Below are positions 46,784 through 58,700 of a stretch of 64,000 nucleotides of DNA, piece by piece. Made by a program: the position numbers and the translations under genes. The stretch spans positions 1,783,501 to 1,847,500 of the forward strand of contig OX345636.1 of assembly GCA_947044365.1 (NCBI GenBank), given 5' to 3'. A model generated the notes under the pieces. That model was not told the DNA's origin. It saw nothing but the letters and a program-made list of their open reading frames with translations, and made no database searches. The DNA comes from Petrosia ficiformis. Lineage: Eukaryota > Porifera > Demospongiae > Haplosclerida > Petrosiidae. Positions within the stretch are counted from its first letter, which is position 1, and each line of letters begins with the position of its first letter.

Positions 46784-49700
46784 GCAGTTACGATATCTGC
46801 AGCAGACAAATTTCACTCACTTTACATATATTATATAGATGATGATCTGAAATTACGTAGAGTCAAGCGCAGCTCCTCCTATAGGAGGGACTGCTCACTG
46901 CAGACTCAGCTGAAAGCGCTCAAAGAATTGTCCAGCAATATTTCACAATATTATCAGATTCAGGTATGTTTTCTAGTGTAATATGTTCATGAAAATTATA
47001 TTTTTATGGTTAAGTATAGTATGTAGTAGCTGATAGTCGTGAGTGATTCCAATTTGATGCCTTGATTCCTATCAAGAACTCGCAAGTATTGAGTACTATA
47101 ATTATAGTTCTGCAGTTAATTTATTCGAATCTGAGTAGTCACACCCATGACATGTTCCTTTACATAACCACCAGGGATGTGGAAACAGCTAGTCTTGCAG
47201 GACATTGTCCAACATCTGTAGCAAATGTTTGGTAAATTGTAACTGAGCTGTATAAAATGTATATGGAGAGTAGGACGAACGTGTTGGAAAAAGGTCAAAA
47301 TATCCTGTAATTAGCTCACTATTTCCACACCCCTGATAACCACAGCCATATAGTAACATGCATATGTATTATTGCTTGCTAAATTTTAATCCACACAGTT
47401 TTAGTTATACCACACGTCAGAAGTCAAACCATTGAGCTGTTACTATGTACTACACTCTTCCATTGATTCACATTCTTAGACTTCTTGAATAGAATTCAGA
47501 AATTTCTGAAAAGCTCACTAGTGGATAAGGATAACTTCCTGCAATGAATTAATTTATGTAGTCTCCAATCTAGTTTCAGTAGGATAGTGAAATGTTTGAC
47601 GCTACTAAAATGAGATAATGATATGATTTACTTGTGACGCATTTTTTAGAACGTAGGAGACTACTGAATTATATTGAACATGGAAAGCAGTAGAAAGCTA
47701 AAGTTATATTTTACTATTTTTCTTCATCATTATAGCTTTTACTAGAAATCAACATCATATTTATCATCATGACAAAATGTGTACATGTATAAGTATGAAG
47801 TGAAACAAAATGTTGTTTAGAACTCACTCTGTTAGGACCATCCATTTTAATTACCAATATATTCAATTGACAACTCATCAATGATTCAGTTCTTAAATTC
47901 ATGTTTTTTCAATCGTATTTAAAATCTAATATTATGCATATCACATTCTCCATGTAATTACTGAATCCTATAGTGTTGAAGATTATATCAGGCTATTCTT
48001 AGGTCTTATAGTGTTATGTAGTACAGGATGTTTGACAGCATTCCATAGTAAATTAGTAATCACAGTTTACATATCAGTATTACTCCCACTATTAATATAC
48101 ATAAGACTGTAAATTGATAACATCATTATTATAAGAACATGCATCAAGATAGCAAGACTTATACTATAGTAGTTAATTAAAATCAGCAGATATGATATAA
48201 TTCATATAAGCAATTAAACAAATTCATAATTAATAAACTTTTATGTTTATTAGTTTGACTGAAATTTTGTCTTTTAAGCACAGAGGAGTTGAAAATACGA
48301 TGTTTTACATCATTAAAACTGGACAAAAAGAATTTCTCCCTCTTGAATATTCTATTCTAGTATACATTCATTATAGTGAAAACAATATAATATATTATAT
48401 CACTATAGCAAGTAGTTGTGAATACGTTATTATAAGTACATACATTGTACATGAATTTGTAGTTATATGATATCTGTTTACTCCACAGTTAGAAATAAAT
48501 AAAATTATAATTATATTTTTGTTGTTAGTATCAGGCTAATTCTCAATTTACAATCACACTTGTGGCAAGTGTTCTGTCACTTCTGTGACACAAGTGGATT
48601 GATATCCTTATCCACATCTTACACCACAGAAATACATGTATAAGGCTTAATTGTGTGTATAGAACAAAGCTTGACTTGATAATAATAATAATTTATAACA
48701 AAATAAAGATTTCCCATACCAATATGATTTAATGACACAGATAATACTCATCAGTTTATAATTATATGTCAGATGTTTTCATTGTAAATACATGTAGTTT
48801 CACTTCGAAATATAGATTACTCATCAAACTGTTGTTGCTAACAGAAACGCATGATGGCTACTCTTTTAACATGGATTGAAAAGGATGCCATAGTAAGTGA
48901 AGTATAATAAATCATAATTATTATAATTATTGGTCTACTTATTAATGTGTGTTTTTGTTATATTAATGATAATGAATTGTAGTGATACACCGATAAGAGA
49001 TTTTACCAATATTCCGATAAACTGATAATTACTTTAGATGTAATGTAACGATGCCGATTCGATATTACATATATCTAGCTACCTTCTGTTTTCTGAATCT
49101 TTAATGAAAATGACCATTTCCTCAATAATTACAAGTAACATAAAAGCAATCATTGATGGTATAATGATATCATTGGTACACTTGCTGCAATATCGATTAC
49201 ATCTGACAGAAATAATCGATACCAATAATAAAAATAATGGCTGATAATGATCGATACCAATTACCAAGCCCAATATCGATGCATCACTAGTGAATTGCTA
49301 TACCTTTTTATATCTATTAGCTAATTAGCTGCTATTGTTATTGTGTGTGTAAAGTTAATTAGACCATATAATTAAGCTTTATCATGGGGTCAATACAATG
49401 GATTAAAATGAATCCTATATAATCATAACGAATAAGGAGTGTCCTGAACAACTACTCTAACTAGTTCAATAATCAACTAAACATGGAGCTCTCAACAACA
49501 ATTCTTGTTCGTCGACTTGGAGTGATTATTTTGCACTTGCACATTTCATAGACCTAGAATGAGTACCTTCCTGGGATGACATGAAGTCATGCTAGTAGGG
49601 TACTTGTTCAAAGTCTATTGTGACAGTACTTTGATAATCTTCTTAGATTGAATTGTAACAGTAAACATTGTAGTAATTATTGTTATCATTTTCCAATCAT

Positions 49701-52700
49701 AATACTAAATTAATGATCATGTTTGTGGTTATAATAATTGATGAGATGAGTAGAGAAACCCCTCGTCATTCAAACCATAAATGAATTCATGTATACTGAA
49801 ATGAAAGTATAAAAAGGTGTAGAATAAAAAAAAACTAGTTTTAATTATAGTCATAAGTTTACTAGTTATATATATAGCTGAAGTTAGTTGGTATGATTGT
49901 GGCTTTGGTTTCATTCTCAGCAGTCCATGTCATGTTGAAGTTTTGACATTTTGAGTTGCAAATTCTACATTGTGAGCTGCTAAATGCACCCATGGTCGAT
50001 GGTTGGCCAATCACACCATGCATTGTACCGAATCTTTTTGGATGTGTAGGAATTGCAGAGTATCTCCACAGAACATATTAGCCCACTATGGATCATCCCT
50101 TTACTGTCTGCTCCTCTTACTATTTGTTTCAGAGTATCCAGTATCCCTGTATACTATCATTATATAGTATAGCTGATGGTAACTGGATTGTCATACCTGC
50201 CCATCCCCTTTATGTCAGAGAATGTCTGCACACCATAGTAACTCTGGGACTGTTAGAATTATCCAAACAATTCCTGAACCTTTCAGTAAAAGTAATATTG
50301 ATTGTAGTAAATGTAATGAACATTACCTAATGATAATCAATTTGCGTCTTGACAATAATCTAATATCATAATACATAGTCATTATAATTATGTGTATTTT
50401 ATTATGTGGACTTCTAAATTATCCAGCATCATCTATACTATATATTATATTATAGACATGATCATAATTAGTACATACATTAGAATAGAACATATTACCC
50501 TAGCTTTCTAAATCACACTTTTAGTTATAAAAAACATTGCTACTTTAATAATATACGACTATCCTGATTAGTGGCATTATTTATCCAGCCAGATAGCATG
50601 ATCAGTTGAGAGGTTGTAATGAATACTTGATTTACTAAACATGAACTATACCTCCTAAATATTGACAACTTTATAAACCTCAACTGTATTAATACGTTAT
50701 AAATATTAACTACTATAACTACAAAGAATAAATTCATCTCAAATTGGTTATAAAATCAACAATTTTTTTAACATTTATTCCTATATTTAGCTGAATATTA
50801 ACAAAATTTTAAATATTGTTTTCAAACTGAGTTATGAGCCACCTCATAAATGATTATACTTTATTGTTGCTTCACTTTAGTTTCACATTTTAATATTTTG
50901 TATAGTTATCCTACAATAATATCATTTGCTGTCAATACAAATATGATTCAGTTTATAGAAACATTAGTTTCTTTCTTATGACACACCCAACTATTAGAAA
51001 TGGATACATAGATTTCACTACGTATATTTAAAATCCCTCACACATATTTCGGAGGGTAGATGATACAATTTTCTTCCAATTTTCTGAGTGGATGAGGGGA
51101 CAAATTGTGGAGACCTAATTATTACACATTTGAGTTCCTACAAGTAGTACTCCATACTAAAAGCAATGATACACAAAAAAGTGGCGGCTTCCAGCATCAT
51201 GTATGTATATATGAAATTGGAAAAATTATTTGCATTTTAAAAAAATGGGAAGAAAACAACAGGGGTATATAGGATATCAACATAAAGTATTTCATGAATT
51301 CAATTTTCTCCATGATTACTACTTTATTATAATTATGATGAATTTATAACATATCTCACTAGTGGAATATAAAGTGGTAATTAAATGATAACTATTAGTA
51401 TTATTACTGAATAGGAGTAATAATTACTGTAGTCTCGCAAGCCACACCCAACCCTGAAGTGGGGAAGGGACTGGTCATAGTCTTAACATAACCTTGTAAT
51501 ACAGGAATGCAATTACCGTGATTATTAAAATGTGTTAGCTCCACCTAATAATGGTGACAATTGCATTAGCAAACAAACCCAACATCCAACACTAAAATTC
51601 CAGCTTCCAATCTTTTACTCTTAAAACTCTCCACTTGACCTGTCACAAGCGCGTTCAAGGGTGACACAACTAAGACTAAACTCCCAATATTGCCTCTTAA
51701 CAGATCAAATATCAATGGTATAGTTGCATAGTAAACATGTTTAACATAACCAGCTAAGAGTAAAATAAAAACATCTTTCGTACTAACAAATTCTATTGTG
51801 GCTTCTTTCTGCTTTGTCTCAAATCCCAAACATCTCTCTGCTACTTCTATCATCAACACCTCCATGTTAATGTTGCTGTGCTTCTGTTCTGATGTTTCAT
51901 AACGTTCTGTTATTTGGTCAGAGAGCAACATACAGAGTGCCATGAACAAGCTGATGTAAAGGCCGTGTCCAGACCCTTTCCCACTTTAGAGTTGGGTCTG
52001 GCTTGCGAGACGATAATTAATATGTATAACGCTCATACAAAATTCTTGTATGAAACCCTACTGTATGGTGGTACTAGGGAGTAGGCGGATGCGACTCCAA
52101 TCAGTTTCGAAATGGAATATTATATAATATGACACTAACCTGGTGTAATGCCAACCTTCATATCTTCTGATCAGCTTTATATTGGCCTGTAATTGAGGAA
52201 AACAGGCTAAAATCCCAAACACACATAAGTACAAAACCACGAAAGCCACGCCCACCAGTCATAGCGTGCACCAAGTACAATGCATTTTGAGAACACGAAT
52301 GAAGTTGTTTTCTGAAAATTCATTTTGCTTTTATAGTTACAAGAGGCTGAAGAAAGCTGAATTCAGTAGCTTTTCAGTGAAAGCATATAATTTACCTTTC
52401 TAGGCACTATCAAACTCCAGAGAGCAACTACAGTTACTCTGCCAGGGTTTGCCACCCACTGCCCCCTCCACCACCCGTAGGGTGTGTTTAGCTTTGTTTC
52501 TGAAAATAAACTATTCACCACCCGTAGGGTATGTTTAGCTTTGTTTCTGAAAATAAACTATTCACCACCCGTAGGGTGTGTTTAGCTTTGTTTCTGAAAA
52601 TAAACTATCAGTGAAAACATTTAGGCCCAATAATTATACCCCCGCAACACCTGTAGGGTGTGTTTAGCTTTGTTTCTGAAAATAAACTGTCAGTGAAAAC

Positions 52701-55700
52701 ATTTAGGCCCAATAATTATACCCCCGCAACACCCGTAGGGTGTGTTTAGCTTTGTTTCTAAAAATAAACTGTCAGTGAATACATTTAGGCCCAATAATTA
52801 TACCACCAGGTGGGTGTGGCTTCCAAAAAATACAGAATTGTATGCAGCAAGAAGCTGGCAAGACTAGACACTGATTGGAGTTTCTAAACCTCTCCTCCTA
52901 GTACAGCGTTTATAGTACTAACCATAATCTACCAAAAATGTAGTAACTAAAAAACAATATTTGAACTTCCTTTCAATTAGAAGCAAAACTAATAATTTTG
53001 TACTGACCAATCACATCACAGATGCCGCCCACACATTCGCGTTTTATTTACTATGTATTGCTAGTGAAAACATGAAGGAAGTTTACAGAAAAGAAGTAAA
53101 AGAAGATATCCCAACTTTTAGCGACTGTATATGATTTTGATGAGGATGGAAACTTTACCTCCATTGAGGACACACTGTAATGGTACTATAGATATGTCAA
53201 ACTGAGCCTTAATCTTGAACTATAATTACAGTATTCTAAGATACATACTTTACATCAACACTCAATAATGTAGATGATAACTACTTAGATTTATATACAT
53301 ATCCAAGCTCAACATCTAACCGGAAGTCTGAATTACCTTGCCGACACTGAAAGGATCGTTCGGATTGAAAATTGAAGCCAAGAATACACTGGAAGACAGA
53401 TCAACTGGTTGACTCATTGGAAGTGGAACCTTCAACTCCATACTGACAACACAAGTACAAATATTTTGAAATTGTGAGATCCAACCCTTAAGTAGTGCCT
53501 TCCTCCAGTACTGGACAGTAATGAAAGGATTTGTTAATTCACCATCGTGCTTGATAGGTCTTCTGCATGAGTGTGCACAACTATTTTAAAGTGTGTAGGT
53601 AACACTGGTTTAAAATTCCCTACCTTGGTATCCAGTCTTTCTGGAATATCCAAAAATAAATATATCCTATATAGATTATACTACATAACCCATTATTGAT
53701 TGGTCAGACATTATTCATACCCCAACTAGCTGTATGTCATATCTCAGGAAGTGATATACTAACAACAAACTATTGTAGTGTTTTAATGGAGTCTAAGAGT
53801 TTTGTATCATTTCATCAACCATATTAATTATCATTAGTTATATGTAGATATACTAATATTGGGAATACTATAATTATAAAATGAACATGTACTTAACTAT
53901 CACCAAATGTATTATTACAATACATTATACTACTATCTACTATTCTATCATCCTCTAGATACTAACATATCAATATATTATATCATTCATATTAGTGTAT
54001 TATAATAATGATACAAATATTACTACATGTTTACAAAAGGCATTTGTAGAGACAAATATTCAAATACTTGTGTTAAATGTCCACTATACTCATCCACTAT
54101 CCATTTAGATTATACACATGAAATTACATAATTTGAAATGTGTATTATTAGTATATCATTAAAACTTTACTAGTAATATATGTCTTGATATGTATACGAA
54201 ACAAATAAAGATTCAAAGTTTTGAGAATTTGTGATTCATAATACAAATTTTGTGATAATAAGTGGAAATACAATAATTGATATATTCCTTATATTGTATG
54301 ATTTCTATTATATATATGATACATCATATACTGTTCATGTGTGAATGATTATTGATAGCATTTATTAGCATTTTATGAGAGACATAATAATTATTGGAAT
54401 TATAAATTCATTCAACGATTTTATTAATCATGTCATTTTACTCATAACAGATTATTTATATATCATAGCCTTTTCATTATTTGATGATTCTAATCTAACA
54501 TATTACATAATCAATAATGAATATTAATAGATACAAGTGTAATAACAATTTTATATTCAAGTTAATATAATGTATAATTTTCTTAATTACTTAATCATAA
54601 TTTGTAATTTTAATTATGATAAGGTGTCTATCAAATAAGTTTGTAAATGCAAGTGCTTTATATTGTTTATGTTTTATACTATAGAGTAGCAGTCTCTTTT
54701 CTGCACATCACAGCAGGAATATAAAGGAAGTGAATAACATTATCTCACAATGTTCAGACCCAATATATGCTCTTGTAAGTATTTATATACACCAAAACAC
54801 TTGATACTGTTGCTTGTTATTATCATACATGTTATGTACTTTGAAATCATTGTTATTTTTATGATGGCTACTGACTACTTACAAATGTATAGTCCTTGAA
54901 TAAACACAATAATGTAATATAGTAGATAGAGCTTGAAGACCTTTGTGTGGACTTTTGTTCAAGAATATTTGTGATTACTTTTGGTGTACTTTAAGTGACC
55001 AATTATCACACATAAGTGTTGTAACATTTGAAATACTCTTAGGAACATACTAATTTCATTATTGTATATCAATACATGGTATGTTTGACAATGTTTCTTG
55101 TATAATAATTATTATAGTTTTGGTAATCACCTAATTGTAATCTTAACATTATATTATTGATAATTGATGACTTACACTATCAGTTTTAATATCTGCTGTT
55201 TCCCATTCTTGATATTGATGAAGATTCTATTGTAAAAGTGCTAGATGATGATGTATTAAATGAAGCCTTAGTAATATTGTGTTAGTAGTACCACTTACAA
55301 ATTTTATGAAACACAAGAATTACCAAACAATAAATACACCCATTATAAAATAACAGTGCACCTTTAATGTACAAGTTACACTAATCACAATACTAATATT
55401 ATAATTATTATGTATAGTGTATAGTATTCACTGCTTGGATTGGTCTTACATATTCAACTCTTCCCCTCTTAACTAGAGAGAGGATCTGATATGTATTGAC
55501 CAGTTCTTTGAATTTTTGGTATACCTTCAACTAAATGTTTCAGAACATGTTATTCACATGTTTTAAGTTGAATAAATAAAACTATAAATACTGTATTCAT
55601 ACAACTGATAATTCCAACTGTTTTTTTTTTTAAATCCCTTCTTTCCAGTCTGACTCCTGAGTATTTTAAATTTGAAAGTTATTTGGCAGATTATCTAAAC

Positions 55701-58700
55701 ATCCTGTATACACATAATTATATTGTTAGTAAATGATTTAGTTGTTACCTTCTCTCAAGTAAAGGATAGGGACTTGGTATATACACTAGTCTATGATTTG
55801 GTAGTTATAGGAATGATACAATATATGTGACCGAGTCTGAGAAAAAGGCGATTCTACCGCAATTATTGATTTTGAGTTATAAGCCAAAATAGCTAATTTA
55901 GCGATCACTCGTCGAAGACGAGATTTTACTTCCTTTATGATTATAGGTAACTTACCCTTCCTCTGAGATAGTCTAAAGTCTTCCAGCTACGTTTAGTGCA
56001 TTCGTAGGAGACGTTTTATGTGACCGTGCATCATCCATTTCTTAATACCCGGAGTAGAAACATCGGAATATAACGCGGACGCTAACGGACGAGTCCATAG
56101 CAACGCATAGCAACATACTTTCTTTATTAATTTTACTATCATAAAACAACATTTAAACTGATTTTCATAATGAAGATTGTCTCAGTGATAATGAAGAAGG
56201 TATTGGTGATGATGAGAAAGGTCTCAGTAGTGATATACCTCCAGTGATTTTATATTCTAAAGAAAAGCCTAAAAAAAAGATTAATTTGTTCACATACATG
56301 CTTCATTATTAATACTACCTACCACTATTATTTATATAACATTAACTTTACACTTTAGTCCATATACATCATAATCACATCTGTTTTCAACAGACTGATG
56401 GTATATAATGTTTTATACATAGGCTTCAATTAAACATCAATAATGACAACTATGTTACTCACTGTTTCTATCCGTCCATTTTGGCCCTCATTGCTGAAGA
56501 ATACTCTCTAATCTGGAAGTGAACTACAATATTTTAACTATGTAGTAGTCCAAAAAACGATTACAAACTATCTAAATGCTAAAATAAACCTTTAAACCCG
56601 CTCCAACATGTACCACATGCTAACGTAAACGGAATGTAACACGGAAAACGTGTAAAAATTTAGAAATGGCTTTTTTTTAGGCATTTTAATTATTTTAGCT
56701 GTCAAACTTTGAGGGCGTGTAAGTACTCAACGAAGCGTGCAATTGCAAAATCGAAACCACCAGGATGTAGGTAAGAAAATGGAGATTCCAAAGATAACAA
56801 AAACTCAATTATCAATTTTTGTGACAGAAGTGCCCTTTTCTCATTCTCGGTCACATATTTATATATGGATTATGGCAGCTAATTCGTTATTGATTAGGAA
56901 GTGCAACTTCTACAAATAGGATATGCTTCAGTATGATAAGGGATACTAATAATAATAATTAATGATAATATCTCAACATGGTCTCAATAGTCATGAATTA
57001 CAATGTAATTTCATTCTCAACGATTCAATAATACCTTATATTCTTATAATTATTATGATTATGACCTGTAATGATATATACCAGTATTAATGTGATAATG
57101 AATGTTTACCCTAAAGACATCTAGGTGTCCACAGATGCCTTATTCTCCTAATGTGTTCCTCTATATCTTGTTGTTGTAATTTCAAATTTTCACATACTGG
57201 TAATTAAATACTAATATAGACCAAACATGTTTTCATCTCAATGCACTCAGTGTCTGCATGGAGCCTAAATTCAAATGATAATTGTGATAGTGACTTATCC
57301 CCAAAATGAAGAAGCAAACAAGGAACTTTCAGGCTCATTGGACATTCAATTTTCTTTAGCTGGAGTGTGACATTGTTTCTATTTATATTAATGAACTCTC
57401 TGATGAGTAATTATCAATAATTAACACCATACACCCAGTGATGTATACCTGGGGCTAACACTGGACTAACAATCATTATAACTTATAGATAATAAAATTT
57501 AATTTTTTTGTGTTTTCATCACCAAAACATGATTATTAATAATCTCTCTTGATAATGAGAAATTAGATTATTAGTAAGGAGATCTTATTTATATTTTGTC
57601 TTTTTTATGCACTACAGCACACCAGTGTGTGGCGGGCATCTTCGTTTGGCAATATAGAGTACCTGAATGAAGTATTTACTAGCAACAAAATAGATGTTTC
57701 CTGGATGAATGATCAATATGTAAGGTTCCTTTCATATTCACATTTATTAAAAAGTAGTAAGGTATCACCTGTGATGTTGTAATGACAATGATTTTTGACA
57801 AAATTTGGAAAAACAACACTTGTGGCTTCTAGTAATTTAGAACAAATGCATACATTTAAGCACTTATATTTGTTCCTGTTGCATAGGGATCCCATAAAAT
57901 GTGGCATATTTGAAAACCAGTTAACCCTTTACAGGCGATAATTAAACTGGTTTTCATATATTCCGAAATTAATTATATAGAAAAATGTGTAGGTGGAGCG
58001 TGTAGTAACTAATGATATTCGCCACTATAACTCTCCAGTTTTATGAAACTAGAGTTTCTAACTTACTTTGCTGGAAAGAGGAGTTGTTGAGAAAGCTATA
58101 GATGTAAAATTTATGCTTCGCTATCAGCAGGAAGGTAGCAATGCGAGTGGTTGAATATTTAGTAGTCGAAGGGCAACGCCCACACCCTTACTAACCTGTA
58201 TAACTTCCACATTTTAAACAACACAGACTTATGACTTACGTATTTAGACAGAGGAGCTTCTAACAAAGTCATAGATACCAAATACATGCTTACAAGTAGC
58301 AAGACTAGTGTTTGAAAGTGCAGTGGTCAGTGCCAACACCTGCACTTAGCGTCTTTGGCAATTCGATCGCTTATAACTTTGGATTTGTTACTCGTATAGC
58401 TTCAAGTTTTGCGCTCCTTAAAGAACATGTAGTGCACTGTCTTTTGTAAAACGTTGGTTGAAAAATACCAAAGCAATTCAAAAATACGACCGTTAGTACT
58501 CATGACGTCTGTAGACGCCATTCGCTTTTAATGTTTATGATGTGTGTATGTGTTCACAATTATTACGTTGCACAAAAGCAGTTTTCTCAAATTGGGTCAC
58601 ATTCTATAAAACTAAATTTAGTTATGAGCAGTTTTCTAAAAGAAATTAATTTATAAATTCCATTTGTCATGTGGTTATTTCAAATATAATTTAATTAAGA

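Noticed and set aside
53089..53178. EF-hand-like loop YDFDEDGNFTSIEDTL
   Set aside because: The loop pattern is good, but a stop lies about eight codons upstream and another directly after; there is no second EF-hand and no clear splice sites.
55193..55284. Frame LLFPILDIDEDSIVKVLDDD
   Set aside because: It looks coding-like, but a stop directly precedes it in frame and the TATCAG acceptor is in the wrong phase for the phase-0 ankyrin gene.
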